Notes: a model not told the origin generated them from the sequence alone. A DNA stretch of 64,000 nucleotides from an uncultured Bacteroidales bacterium (GCA_947303395.1 CAMYYD010000008.1:81926-145925); one strand, 5' to 3'. Positions 52,811 to 60,894 are shown, counted from the first letter of the stretch. Numbers and translations are program-made.

Positions 52811-53668
52811 ATGAAATACTTTATCGTTAATGCTTTCACTGACAAGCCCTTAGGCGGAAATCCCGCAGGAGTGGTGCTGCTTGAGTCGGATGCTTTTCCA
52901 AAAGAGGAGCTGATGCTGAAGATAGCCGCCGAGTTGCACTATTCGGAGACGGCTTTCGTGCGGCATGATGGCGAAAATGAGTTCACCATCCGCTATTTCA
53001 CGCCTAAAGCCGAGGTGGAGTTATGCGGTCACGCCACCATAGCCTCGTTTTTCCTTCTTCACAAAAAAAGACTGGTATCAGGCCAATGTCTATGCCACAC
53101 TAAAGCTGGCGACATTACTGTCGAAGCCGGTGAAAAAGTGCTGATGCAGATGGCGAAGCCGCGCATAGTGGCGACCGTTGAAAACACTGAAGAGATTTAT
53201 AAAGCATTGGGGATGTACGGGCAAAACATGTTTTGCCCCTACACTGTTCAAATTGTCTCTACAGGCCTCCCCGATCTCATGATTCCACTGCCCGATGTAA
53301 CAACATTGCAGTCGCTGCAACCCGACATGGAGGCCATTGCCGAAATCACAAAGAAATACGATGCCGTGAGTTTCCATGTCTTCGCTTTCGGCAACGACGG
53401 CTATACCGCCCATGTTCGTGACTTTGCTCCATTGTACGACATACCCGAGGAGTCGGCGACAGGTACTGCCAATGCCTCGCTGACTTATTATTTGCAACAA
53501 AACGGACACATCTCCACAGATGCTGAGTGCGCCTTCATCCAAGGCGAGGCGATGGGACGGCCATCGGTCATCGCCACCCGCATCCAACCAGATGGAAACA
53601 TCTTCGTCGGCGGCACCGCTGCTATTGTTGCTGAAGGAAATTTTTCATATCTTTGCAGAAACATTTAA
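52811..53668 (+). CDS. PhzF-family isomerase
   Basis: The 285-residue protein has the PhzF start YFIVNAFTDKPLGGNPAGVV, the catalytic-Glu region AAELHYSETAFVRHD, FTPKAEVELCGHATIASFFL and GTANASLTYYLQQNG. PhzF proteins are isomerases with a diaminopimelate-epimerase fold; the substrate of the broad family is unknown and no phenazine genes are here. A 28-bp palindrome (53215-53242) encodes MYGQNMFCPY in the middle. The last codons (SYLCR) also form the promoter of the next gene. Confidence 0.9.
   Translation: MKYFIVNAFTDKPLGGNPAGVVLLESDAFPKEELMLKIAAELHYSETAFVRHDGENEFTIRYFTPKAEVELCGHATIASFFLLHKKRLVSGQCLCHTKAGDITVEAGEKVLMQMAKPRIVATVENTEEIYKALGMYGQNMFCPYTVQIVSTGLPDLMIPLPDVTTLQSLQPDMEAIAEITKKYDAVSFHVFAFGNDGYTAHVRDFAPLYDIPEESATGTANASLTYYLQQNGHISTDAECAFIQGEAMGRPSVIATRIQPDGNIFVGGTAAIVAEGNFSYLCRNI
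53215..53242. repeat. 28-bp palindrome inside the PhzF gene
   Basis: GGGCAAAACATGTTTTGCCC forms a perfect 10-10 core flanked by GTAC and CTAC. It looks like an in-frame insertion, since relatives have a shorter loop here. Confidence 0.7.
53648..53655 (+). promoter_or_regulatory. -7 promoter element for the DMT transporter, inside PhzF
   Basis: TATCTTTG lies within the last seven codons of PhzF. It sets the transporter start at GTG 53673 rather than at upstream in-frame codons. Confidence 0.6.
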
Positions 53669-53672
53669 GATA

Positions 53673-54554
53673 GTGACTCAAAAAGACAACAAAGGCTTTC
53701 TACTTCTGCATCTTTCGGTATTCATTGCAGGTTTTACCGGGGTGCTGGGGCGGCTCATCGAGCTCGACTCCGCGGTGCTGGTATGGCATCGCATGGCGTG
53801 GGCTGCGGTTTTGATGGCACTGTTTCTTCTTTTTAGAAAAGAGCTGCAACGTTACAGCTTGAAAGACATAGCCCAGATGGGCGGCGTCGGAGTGCTGCTG
53901 TGTCTGCATTGGATATTCTTCTACGCCAGCATCAAGGCGTCGAACGTCTCTATCGGCGTGGTCTGCTTCTCGTTGGTGGGCTTCTTCACGGCATTGTTTG
54001 AGCCTATCATCAACAAACACCGTTTTTCAATAACGGAATTCCTGTTCAGCATCCTCACGGTATGCGGCGTTTATCTCATCTTCCACTTCGACACCCGCTA
54101 TCGCTTGGGCATCGCCTTCGGAATAATATCATCGGCATTATACGCCTTGTTCGCCATCGCCAACCAGCATGTCGGAAAGCGTTATGAAGCCAAAAACATG
54201 CTCTTCTGGGAGATGGTCGGCGGTCTGGTGGTCCTCACTGCCATTTTCCCGATTTACAACCATTTCCTGCCTGTCGACAAGCTGTTTCTTTCCGGCTTGG
54301 ATTATCCATACATGGCGTTTATGGTTGTCGTCTGCACCATCGGCCTCTGTCTGTTGCAAATCATTGTCTTACAAAAGATTGACGCCTTCACGGTCAACCT
54401 CACATACAATCTGGAACCGGTTTACAGCATCATTATCGCCATGATTATTTTCAACGAATACCAGGAGCTGAACTTCTCGTTTATCCTCGGCATCGCACTC
54501 ATCATCATATCGGTGATGCTTCAAACCTGGTCGAAATTGAAGGTAAAAAGTTAA
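53673..54554 (+). CDS. DMT-superfamily (EamA) transporter
   Basis: The 293-residue product has about ten membrane helices in two EamA halves (LLLHLSVFIAGFTGVLGRLI, WHRMAWAAVLMALFLLF, YASIKASNVSIGVVCFSLVG; second half FGIISSALYALFAIANQHVG, VNLTYNLEPVYSIIIAMIIF). It is an inner-membrane exporter of small metabolites; the substrate is unknown. The start is GTG at 53673 (VTQKDNKGFLLLH), just after the PhzF stop and 17 bases after the -7 box. Earlier in-frame codons would overlap PhzF. Confidence 0.85.
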   Translation: MTQKDNKGFLLLHLSVFIAGFTGVLGRLIELDSAVLVWHRMAWAAVLMALFLLFRKELQRYSLKDIAQMGGVGVLLCLHWIFFYASIKASNVSIGVVCFSLVGFFTALFEPIINKHRFSITEFLFSILTVCGVYLIFHFDTRYRLGIAFGIISSALYALFAIANQHVGKRYEAKNMLFWEMVGGLVVLTAIFPIYNHFLPVDKLFLSGLDYPYMAFMVVVCTIGLCLLQIIVLQKIDAFTVNLTYNLEPVYSIIIAMIIFNEYQELNFSFILGIALIIISVMLQTWSKLKVKS

Positions 54555-54578
54555 AGCGAAATACAATAAGAAAAGGAA

Positions 54579-55076
54579 ATGAACTGGACAATAATAATCA
54601 TCGAAACAATAATCTTAACGGCGGCTTTTACGGCAATGATTCTGATTCCGCTGATTAAAAATCCTGTGTGGTGGATTGCCGACTATCCTGAGGATATTCA
54701 AGAAGAGTATTTCAAAACCCACGAGCGCATACCATCAAAATTTTTCACTCCGACAGTTTTATTGAAGAAAGGAATGGCGCTACTCATCGCACTCGCTCTG
54801 TTACTTGTAGTGGTTAAGTTGGCTGGTGCTTATGATTTCTGGTCGGCGTTAGGAGTGGGCTATGGAATATGGCTTTTCATCGACTGGTACGACTGCTTTT
54901 TCTTGGACTGGGTTTTGTTTGCGAATATAAAAAAGGTTCGTCTTCCTGGCACGGAACACATGGACGAGGCTTATCACCAAAAGAAATATCACTTCATTCA
55001 ATCCTGCTGGGGTATGCTAATAGGACTGATACCTTGCCTTATCGGAGCAGGAATTTATTCGTGGTTAATGTTTTAA
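54579..55076 (+). CDS. Integral membrane protein, 165 residues, unrecognised
   Basis: There are four likely membrane helices (IIIIETIILTAAFTAMILIP, GMALLIALALLLVVVKLAG, ALGVGYGIWLFIDWYDCFFL, MLIGLIPCLIGAGIYSW). Between the first and second is a soluble loop with NPVWWIADYPEDIQEEYFKT. Similar short proteins occur in many bacteria without known function. It follows the DMT gene by 24 bases and is probably in the same transcript. Confidence 0.65.
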   Translation: MNWTIIIIETIILTAAFTAMILIPLIKNPVWWIADYPEDIQEEYFKTHERIPSKFFTPTVLLKKGMALLIALALLLVVVKLAGAYDFWSALGVGYGIWLFIDWYDCFFLDWVLFANIKKVRLPGTEHMDEAYHQKKYHFIQSCWGMLIGLIPCLIGAGIYSWLMF

Positions 55077-55085
55077 ATAGATAGC

Positions 55086-55460
55086 ATGAAAAAAGCATTA
55101 CTAATCGCATTGGGACTGTTTAGTTTGGGGCTTGGAGCCTTGGGTGTAGTGGTGCCCGGACTGCCGACCACGCCATTTCTTTTGCTTGCTTCATGGTGTT
55201 TCTACCGCTCATCGCAACGGTTGCAGGACTGGCTTTTGAAGTCGTGGCTCGGCACTTACATCCGCGGCTATCACAGTCGTGGCGGAATGACCATCGCGCA
55301 AAAAGCCAGCGCTTGCGGTATCATGGTGACGATGGTGTTGCTTTCATTCTTTGTCTTTATCCCCAAAGGCTCAGTAGCCGGAATCATTGTCCCCATCGCC
55401 GGAGCCACAGGCGTTCTGGTAGTCATTTTTGCGGTGCCTGATGCAAAAAAAGAAGATTAA
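55086..55460 (+). CDS. YbaN/DUF454 family membrane protein
   Basis: The 124-residue protein has the family start LGLFSLGLGALGVVVPGLPT followed by TPFLLLASWCFYRSSQRLQD, a basic loop (GTYIRGYHSRGGMTIAQKAS) and two more membrane helices. This matches E. coli YbaN (DUF454), an inner-membrane protein without known function. It is 9 bases after the preceding membrane protein. Confidence 0.85.
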   Translation: MKKALLIALGLFSLGLGALGVVVPGLPTTPFLLLASWCFYRSSQRLQDWLLKSWLGTYIRGYHSRGGMTIAQKASACGIMVTMVLLSFFVFIPKGSVAGIIVPIAGATGVLVVIFAVPDAKKED

Positions 55461-55497
55461 ATGTCAAGATTATATAAGGATAATTAAAACATTTTTA

Positions 55498-55505
55498 TAT
55501 CTTTG
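55498..55505 (+). promoter_or_regulatory. -7 promoter element for the Vat-like acetyltransferase
   Basis: TATCTTTG lies about 120 bases before the Vat-like ATG, leaving a leader long enough to hold the 21-codon frame at 55542. Confidence 0.6.
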
Positions 55506-55541
55506 CAGGAAGTGGGTAAATAGAAATAAAATTATTAAGAT

Positions 55542-55607
55542 ATGAGAGTTTTCATTTATATTTGGATGATTGTTCAACTGGTTTTAAAGCCAATGATGAA
55601 CAAATAG
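55542..55607 (+). CDS. 21-residue upstream frame, possible leader peptide
   Basis: MRVFIYIWMIVQLVLKPMMN followed by K and TAG is a short hydrophobic frame in the leader of the Vat-like gene, 21 bases before its ATG. Leader peptides that stall on antibiotics control several resistance genes. Whether this one is translated is not known, and it could be a gene scar. Confidence 0.35.
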   Translation: MRVFIYIWMIVQLVLKPMMNK

Positions 55608-55628
55608 GATCCATTTTAATCTATAGCA

Positions 55629-56273
55629 ATGATAAAAAACCGACCTAACCCCAACGAGGCTTTCCCGAATCCCAACATCCCGAGCCTCTGCTTCATCAAG
55701 AATGTGGTGAAGAGCCCGCGTATCATCATCGGCGACTATACCTATTACGATGACGTGGATGGTGCTGACCAGTTCGAGAAGCATGTCACTCATTTCTACG
55801 ACTTCATAGGTGACCGGCTGATTATTGGCAAATTCTGCGCTATTGCCAAGGGTGTGGAGTTTGTCATGAATGGAGCCAATCATAGGATGGACGGTGTGAC
55901 AACCTATCCGTTTTATGTCATTGGTGGCGACTGGGGAAGTGCCATTGCTCCAGTGAAAGATGAATTGCCTCTGAAGGGTGATACCGTTGTGGGCAATGAC
56001 GTTTGGATTGGTCAGCATGTAACCATTATGCCGGGTGTCCATATCGGCGACGGAGCCATTATCGGAGCCAACTCGGTGGTTGCCTCGGACATTCCTCCAT
56101 ACACTGTTGCCGTGGGAAATCCCTGCCGTGTGGTCAGAAAGCGTTTCGATGACGAATTCATCGCCTATCTGCTGGAACTGAAATGGTGGGATTGGAACAT
56201 CGAGAAAATTGAGGCCAATTTCGAGGCCTTGTCAAGTGGTGATCTATCGTTAATCAGAAAGGTAAAAACATGA
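55629..56273 (+). CDS. Vat/xenobiotic acetyltransferase family (left-handed beta-helix)
   Basis: The 214-residue protein has the Vat pattern: IIIGDYTYYDDVDGADQFEK, LIIGKFCAIAKGVEFVMNGA, NHRMDGVTTYPF with the catalytic His, hexapeptide repeats (VVGNDVWIGQHVTIMPGVHI, GDGAIIGANSVVASDIPPYT) and WWDWNIEKIEANFE. Vat enzymes O-acetylate streptogramin A with acetyl-CoA; close relatives also act on chloramphenicol or sugars, so activity must be shown. It lies in the resistance-rich right part of the window. The stop overlaps the start of a flavin-reductase remnant (ATGA). Confidence 0.85.
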   Translation: MIKNRPNPNEAFPNPNIPSLCFIKNVVKSPRIIIGDYTYYDDVDGADQFEKHVTHFYDFIGDRLIIGKFCAIAKGVEFVMNGANHRMDGVTTYPFYVIGGDWGSAIAPVKDELPLKGDTVVGNDVWIGQHVTIMPGVHIGDGAIIGANSVVASDIPPYTVAVGNPCRVVRKRFDDEFIAYLLELKWWDWNIEKIEANFEALSSGDLSLIRKVKT

Positions 56274-56392
56274 AAAAAGTCATCGTAATCTCAACCAGTC
56301 TCCGTCCGGGCTCGAACAGCCATGCGATGGCAGAGCAATTTGCCAAGGGCGCGGAAGCCGCTGGGCATCAAGTGAACGACATATTGAAATAA
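56270..56392 (+). pseudogene. NAD(P)H-dependent FMN reductase-like remnant
   Basis: MKKVIVISTSLRPGSNSHAM, AEQFAKGAEAAGHQV and then a stop: the first 40 residues of a flavodoxin-like iron-sulfur flavoprotein or FMN reductase. The rest is missing and the YhcG promoter begins 5 bases later, so the YhcG gene appears to have replaced the 3' part. Confidence 0.75.
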
Positions 56393-56396
56393 TTTG

Positions 56397-56404
56397 TATC
56401 TTTG
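56397..56404 (+). promoter_or_regulatory. -7 promoter element for the YhcG gene (2)
   Basis: TATCTTTG lies 16 bases before the ATG at 56421 and rules out the upstream start at 56394. Confidence 0.65.
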
Positions 56405-56420
56405 CAAAGTTCGAAACGAC

Positions 56421-57446
56421 ATGGCAGACTTGACCTCACATAGCAACACGGAATCCTTCATTGGCGACATCAAGCGGCTGGTGGAGCAAGGACGCAATGC
56501 GGCATACGGAGCCGTGAACGCCGTGATGATTGAGACCTATTGGCGCATAGGACAACGCATCGTGGAGCAAGAGCAAAAGGGCAAGGAACGCGCCGAATAT
56601 GGAACGCAGTTGATTGAAATGCTTTCTGAGGAACTGACCAAAACATACGGTAAAGGTTTCAGCGGCAGGTATTTGCGCGCTTTCCGTCATTTTTATTTAG
56701 TCGTTCCCGACATTGAGATTTGGAAATCGCGATTTCCAAATCTGACTTGGACGCATATCTTCAAGTCATTACGCGTGGGAAACGACACTGCCATACGTTG
56801 GTATTTGGAGACGGCTTCAACAGAGGCGTGGAGTGTGAGGACATTGGACAGGAACATTGCGACCCAATACTATGAAAGGCATTTCCAACAGCCACAACTG
56901 GTATCAGAAAATCCAAATACGAAAACCGAGAAGGCTGAATTGCTCAAAAGTCCGATAATTGCAGAGTTTTTGGGCTTCAGAAAAGACGACAACTATAGTG
57001 AATCGCAGTTGGAGAGTGCCATAATCAGCCATTTGCAGGAATTCATCATGGAGATGGGACGAGGCTTTGCCTTTGTTGGGAGACAACAACTGATACGGAC
57101 AGCAGCCCAAGACTATTTCATCGACCTTGTGTTTTACAACATAATTTTGAAATGCTATGTGCTGATTGATTTGAAAATAGGCAAAATCAAGCATCAAGAT
57201 GTGGGGCAAATGGATATGTATGTGCGAATGTTTGACGAGTTAAGGGGTAAGGAAGGCAACAATCCTACAATCGGCATTGTGCTTTGCAGCGAAACAGATG
57301 AGGACATTGCAAGATACTCCATATTGAACGGCAACGAACAACTGTTTGCCAGCAAATACAAACTCTATCTTCCCACCGAGGAGGAACTTCGCCGCGAGAT
57401 AGAGCAACAAAAGGAATTGTATAGATTGCAACAAGAGAATAAATAA
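56421..57446 (+). CDS. YhcG/DUF1016 family protein with PDDEXK nuclease domain (2)
   Basis: The 341-residue protein (start MADLTSHSN) has the DUF1016 N-terminal domain (VNAVMIETYWRIGQRIVEQE, IEMLSEELTKTYGKGFSGRY). The nuclease-like domain has AAQDYFIDLVFYNIILKCYV and LIDLKIGKIKHQDVGQMDMY. The core shows Asp-Leu-Lys where the other member (32538-33650) has Glu-Leu-Lys, so catalytic residues are conserved only in type. Putative nuclease, often acquired horizontally. It follows a truncated flavin reductase gene, a sign of insertion. Confidence 0.85.
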   Translation: MADLTSHSNTESFIGDIKRLVEQGRNAAYGAVNAVMIETYWRIGQRIVEQEQKGKERAEYGTQLIEMLSEELTKTYGKGFSGRYLRAFRHFYLVVPDIEIWKSRFPNLTWTHIFKSLRVGNDTAIRWYLETASTEAWSVRTLDRNIATQYYERHFQQPQLVSENPNTKTEKAELLKSPIIAEFLGFRKDDNYSESQLESAIISHLQEFIMEMGRGFAFVGRQQLIRTAAQDYFIDLVFYNIILKCYVLIDLKIGKIKHQDVGQMDMYVRMFDELRGKEGNNPTIGIVLCSETDEDIARYSILNGNEQLFASKYKLYLPTEEELRREIEQQKELYRLQQENK

Positions 57447-57526
57447 TTGAATATCAAAACAATAAAAACAAAATAAACAAAGAAAGATTCCGCGATTCAA
57501 ACAAGCCATGACTTGCGGATTTTTTG

Positions 57527-57534
57527 TACCTTTG
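57527..57534 (+). promoter_or_regulatory. -7 promoter element for the TfoX-like gene
   Basis: TACCTTTG lies 24 bases before the ATG at 57559. The whole stretch to the ATG is nearly repeated before the shortened copy at 61039. Confidence 0.6.
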
Positions 57535-57558
57535 CGCAATCACAAAAGACATCTCACC

Positions 57559-57876
57559 ATGGCAAGCAACCCAGACTTAGTTCAATACATCGCCGACCAA
57601 TGTGCTGGTGCGGGCGAGATTACCGTGAAAAAGATGTTCGGCGACTACGGCATCTATTGCGACGGCGTCATCTTTGGCCTCGTCTGTGACAACCGCTTCT
57701 ATCTGAAACCGACCGAGGCAGGCAGCTCGCTATTGCGCAGCGTCGAAATGTGTCCGCCTTACGACGGCGCAAAAGACTATTTCTTCATAGACGATGTGGA
57801 CGACCGCGATTATATTGCCGAACTTGTACGAGCGACTTGCAAGGAACTGCCGTTGGCGAAACCGAAAAGGAAATGA
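57559..57876 (+). CDS. TfoX N-terminal domain protein, 105 residues
   Basis: With the start MASNPDLVQYIADQCAGAGE the protein has the single TfoX/Sxy N-terminal domain: ITVKKMFGDYGIYCDGVIFG, LVCDNRFYLKPTEAG, YFFIDDVDDRDYIAELVRAT. Stand-alone members are widespread; the link to competence known for full-length TfoX need not hold. The promoter at 57527 rules out the upstream start. A shortened duplicate lies at 61039-61170. Confidence 0.85.
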   Translation: MASNPDLVQYIADQCAGAGEITVKKMFGDYGIYCDGVIFGLVCDNRFYLKPTEAGSSLLRSVEMCPPYDGAKDYFFIDDVDDRDYIAELVRATCKELPLAKPKRK

Positions 57877-57896
57877 TGGTTAAAGACTAACCCTTT

Positions 57897-58007
57897 ATGC
57901 AGAACGACATTGAAATCATCCTCAACGAGATAGCCGCCAAAGGATTTGAACGAAAAGACGGACTTTTTTCTCTCTGCGGACTGAACTGCGGACTATACGG
58001 ATACTAA
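57897..58007 (+). pseudogene. DUF3795-type cysteine-rich protein remnant
   Basis: MQNDIEIILNEIAAKGFERK, then LFSLCGLNCGLYGY and a stop. DUF3795 proteins begin with LCGxxCG and continue with more cysteines; here the frame ends directly after the first pair. The following 73 bases hold nothing recognisable. It abuts the end of the arsenical operon. Confidence 0.65.
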
Positions 58008-58080
58008 TGCTGTATCAAAAAAGAAATAGCACAACTTATATAGATGGTGTGTGGCATCGGTGCCGCCATGTGTTTATAGT

Positions 58081-59049
58081 CTAAAACAACACGTTAAACA
58101 GCCATCCGCTCAGGATGATGAATAACGTAACAGTGCCGAAAAACACGCCTATGAGCTTCCATGTCATCACTTTCTTGAGCATGGTGGCCTCAGGAAGCGA
58201 CAAGCCCACCACTGCCATCATGAAAGCAATGGCAGTGCCGAGGGCGACTCCCTTTTGCACAAAGACCTCAATCACAGGCAGGATACCAGCGGCATTGGCA
58301 TACATAGGCACGGCGAGGATGACCGCCAATGGCACCTCCCACCAATGTCCGCCCGAAAGATGCGCCTCGAAGAAACCTTCTGGCACATAACCGTGCATGG
58401 CAGCACCAATCGCAATGCCGATGATGACATACAGCAACACACCTTTCACGATGCCCCATGAGTCACTCAAGATTGACGGCAGGCGTTTCAAGAAAGGCAC
58501 TTTTTCTTTTTGCCATTGCTGGCTTTCCTCCATGCTGTCGTGTAGCATTTGTAACACCCAAGGACTCAACCATTTCTCTAAATGGAAACGGCCTAGCACA
58601 ATACCGCCTATCGTGCCTAACAAAACGCCACTCAGCACATAAATCGATGTGGTTTTGGCTCCAAAAGTGCCAAGAAACATGGCAATGGCCACCTCGTTGA
58701 CTAAAGGCGAAGTAATTAGAAACGAGAATGTTACTCCCAATGGAATGCCGCCTTTCACAAATCCGATGAATAGCGGCACAGACGAGCAGGAGCAAAATGG
58801 GGTGATGGCACCGAAAAGCGAAGCCAAAAGATATTGCAACCCGAACAATTTGTGGGAGTTAAGGAAATTGCGGAGACGGTCAATGGGGAAATAGGCGTTA
58901 ATGATGCCCATCACGGCACTGATGAGAAACAACAGCAGCAGAATCTTGATGCTGTCGTAAACAAAGAAGTTGAGCGCGGAGCCAAGCTTTGTTTCGGCAC
59001 CCAAACCTATCAGGCAGTAAATCAGCCAATCTGCAAAGTTCTGAATCAT
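58081..59049 (-). CDS. ArsP/UPF0718 family permease
   Basis: The start MIQNFADWLIYCLIGLGAET overlaps the arsG-like stop (ATGA). The 322-residue protein has eight or more membrane helices, the ITPFCSCSSVPLFIGFVKGG motif with paired cysteines and the second-half LAVPMYANAAGILPVIEVFV. This is the PF03773 family, which includes ArsP, an exporter of trivalent organoarsenicals. It is the last gene of the arsenical operon, and context supports export of arsenical products. Confidence 0.85.
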   Translation of the reverse strand: MIQNFADWLIYCLIGLGAETKLGSALNFFVYDSIKILLLLFLISAVMGIINAYFPIDRLRNFLNSHKLFGLQYLLASLFGAITPFCSCSSVPLFIGFVKGGIPLGVTFSFLITSPLVNEVAIAMFLGTFGAKTTSIYVLSGVLLGTIGGIVLGRFHLEKWLSPWVLQMLHDSMEESQQWQKEKVPFLKRLPSILSDSWGIVKGVLLYVIIGIAIGAAMHGYVPEGFFEAHLSGGHWWEVPLAVILAVPMYANAAGILPVIEVFVQKGVALGTAIAFMMAVVGLSLPEATMLKKVMTWKLIGVFFGTVTLFIILSGWLFNVLF

Positions 59050-59756
59050 AAAAAGTAAATTGTGATGATGTAATACACTCCGATGGCAACGAACAAGCCG
59101 CCCACAATCCAATTGAGCCATTTTTGGATAACCTGCATTTTGCCGTAGAAACGGCCTATGCTATTGGAACTGAACGCCAAGACCCATGCAATTAATAGTA
59201 CCGGTAAAGCGGTTGCCACGGCAAAGACAATGGGCAACAACCAACCGCCTTTGACGGTGGCCGACAGCGGAATAAGCATACCGAAATAGAAGATGGCGCT
59301 TGATGGACAAAACGCCATCGCAAAGAGCAAACCCAACAATAAAGCGCCTAAACCACCCTTGGTTGCCAACTGCTCACCGTTGCCTTTGAAGCCGAAGGAT
59401 GGTAGATTCAATTTGCTTCCAAACAACATGTAAAGACCAACTAAAAGCAATATTGGGCCTATTACTTTTCCTCCAAATTTGCCAATGAATTTCTGGATAC
59501 CGAACATGCTGTTACCGCCTTTGATGATTGCCAAGAGAATGATTCCCAACAAGGTATAAGCCATTATGCGCCCAAAGGTGTAGAGCAAGCCTTTGGTGAA
59601 AATGCGCCGTCGAATTTCGATGTCCTTGCCGATAAAACCAATGGCAGCAATGTTGGTTGCCAAAGGGCACGGACTGATGGCGGTCATCAGGCCGAGCAGA
59701 AAAGCCGTGGCAATGGGCATACTGCTGTTGTCAAGTAGGTTTTGCAGGAATTCCAT
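59046..59756 (-). CDS. ArsG-like efflux permease (cytochrome c biogenesis/DsbD-type fold)
   Basis: The 236-residue protein starts MEFLQNLLDNSSMPIATAFL one base after the arsF-like stop. It has six membrane helices with the LMTAISPCPLATNIAAIGFI and LLFAMAFCPSSAIFYFGMLI motifs, each with a Cys-Pro, as in the DsbD/CcdA superfamily. Members found next to ArsF-like proteins are named ArsG and export aromatic arsenicals. That assignment rests on neighbours plus family resemblance. Inner membrane. Confidence 0.8.
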   Translation of the reverse strand: MEFLQNLLDNSSMPIATAFLLGLMTAISPCPLATNIAAIGFIGKDIEIRRRIFTKGLLYTFGRIMAYTLLGIILLAIIKGGNSMFGIQKFIGKFGGKVIGPILLLVGLYMLFGSKLNLPSFGFKGNGEQLATKGGLGALLLGLLFAMAFCPSSAIFYFGMLIPLSATVKGGWLLPIVFAVATALPVLLIAWVLAFSSNSIGRFYGKMQVIQKWLNWIVGGLFVAIGVYYIITIYFL

Positions 59757-59757
59757 A

Positions 59758-60183
59758 TCAACGCAGCATTTTGTCAAGTTCTTGCTTCAGATTGGCCTTG
59801 AAAGTTTCAGGCTCAGTTCGGGCGTATCGAAAACCCATATCGGTCAAGTCGACTGTCGTCCCATCCTTGTCGAGAATCAACGACGACCAAGCCACCTTAT
59901 ATCGGTCGGCAATCGCTTCACCATCAGGTTCCGAAAAATCAATGGACTTGAAGACGATTTTACCGTCCTTTTGTGCTTGGGCATATTCGTCGTCAATCAA
60001 TTCAATAGTTTTGGCTTCAACGGCGCGGCAAGTGGCACAACGTTGGCTTCCATGGAAATAGAGTACCTGAACGATACCTTTTCCCGACAATGGTTTTACG
60101 GATTTATCCGTAGCCTGTCCACATGCTGTAATTGCAAACGACGCTATTATAAGCATCCCCATGATGAAAGATAATCGTTTCAT
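59758..60183 (-). CDS. ArsF-like periplasmic thioredoxin-fold lipoprotein
   Basis: The 141-residue protein has a lipoprotein signal (MGMLIIASFAITACGQATDK, C21). The redox site is FHGSQRCATCRAVEAKTI, and DFSEPDGEAIADRYKVAWSS leads to a cis-Pro-less thioredoxin core. The ArsF family was named in organoarsenical clusters where ArsE and ArsF assist reduction of nitro-aryl arsenicals. It probably sits in the periplasm and passes electrons from the membrane partner. It starts 16 bases after the small thioredoxin gene. Confidence 0.8.
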   Translation of the reverse strand: MKRLSFIMGMLIIASFAITACGQATDKSVKPLSGKGIVQVLYFHGSQRCATCRAVEAKTIELIDDEYAQAQKDGKIVFKSIDFSEPDGEAIADRYKVAWSSLILDKDGTTVDLTDMGFRYARTEPETFKANLKQELDKMLR

Positions 60184-60199
60184 TATAATTCGTTTTTAG

Positions 60200-60436
60200 T
60201 TAGTCATTTTTTTCAAGGATTTCTTTCACTTGGTCGGGTTTCAACAGGCCTTTGGCGACCACTTTTTCATCAATCACCAAGGCGGGCAAGGTCATGACAT
60301 TGTACTTCATGATTTCCATCATGTCCTCCTGTTTGATAACTTCGGCATTGAGACCCATTTCTTCCACCACTTTCAGCACCGTGGCGTGGAGCGATTTGCA
60401 TTTGGAACATCCTGTTCCCAAAATTTTAATTGTCAT
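60200..60436 (-). CDS. Small thioredoxin-like protein (redox-active disulfide protein 2 type)
   Basis: The 78-residue protein reads MTIKILGTGCSKCKSLHATV, with the C-x2-C active site, then MTLPALVIDEKVVAKG with the cis-Pro. This is the thioredoxin_3 family. In ars operons it is thought to supply reducing power; the ArsE of the ArsEFG set may be of this type (uncertain). It lies between arsR and arsF. Confidence 0.8.
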   Translation of the reverse strand: MTIKILGTGCSKCKSLHATVLKVVEEMGLNAEVIKQEDMMEIMKYNVMTLPALVIDEKVVAKGLLKPDQVKEILEKND

Positions 60437-60517
60437 TTTTTTGTGTGTTTAAGTTAAACTTGTTGATTATTGTTTGTATTTCGTAAAACAACGAACATTA
60501 TTTCCAAAAAAAAGCGG

Positions 60518-60844
60518 TCACCCGCAACATTGTCTGTTTTTGCAGACGCATTGTCCAAAGAACTCACCAAAAAGAGCTTTGGCCTCCATCCAATTTTCCT
60601 TGTTGATACAATACTTCACCTTGGGTGGAATGATTTCACCTTGTATAAGACCAGCCTCTTTCAGCTCCGAAAGATGTTGTGAAGCTGTGGCTTTGGCAAT
60701 CGGAAGTTGCTCATGGATTTCCCCGAAAAAACAAGTCTCTTGCTTGGCTAAAAAGTCTATAATGGCAACACGTGCTGGATTACCTAAAGCCTTGGCATAT
60801 CGTGCCATACGAATCTGTTTTTCGGTGTATTCTTGTTTTTCCAT
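60518..60844 (-). CDS. ArsR-family metalloid-responsive repressor
   Basis: The 108-residue protein has the ArsR winged helix: MARYAKALGNPARVAIIDFL, LPIAKATASQHLSELKEAGL, IPPKVKYCINKENW. The C-terminal CVCKNRQCCG and the single C38 offer thiols for As(III) binding; the classical ELCVCDL site in helix 3 is absent. It is the first gene of the operon and would repress it until arsenical binds. The inverted repeat at 60895-60910 is a probable operator. Confidence 0.88.
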   Translation of the reverse strand: MEKQEYTEKQIRMARYAKALGNPARVAIIDFLAKQETCFFGEIHEQLPIAKATASQHLSELKEAGLIQGEIIPPKVKYCINKENWMEAKALFGEFFGQCVCKNRQCCG

Positions 60845-60870
60845 GCCTAAATTTCATTGGTTTGACGCTG

Positions 60871-60878
60871 CAAAATTA
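60871..60878 (-). promoter_or_regulatory. -7 promoter element for the arsenical operon
   Basis: The minus strand reads TAATTTTG 27 bases before the arsR ATG. Confidence 0.6.
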
Positions 60879-60894
60879 CTAATTATTTGGATTG

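Noticed and set aside
52811..53668. PhzF as a phenazine biosynthesis gene
   Set aside because: No other phz genes; the broad PhzF family has many members outside phenazine pathways.
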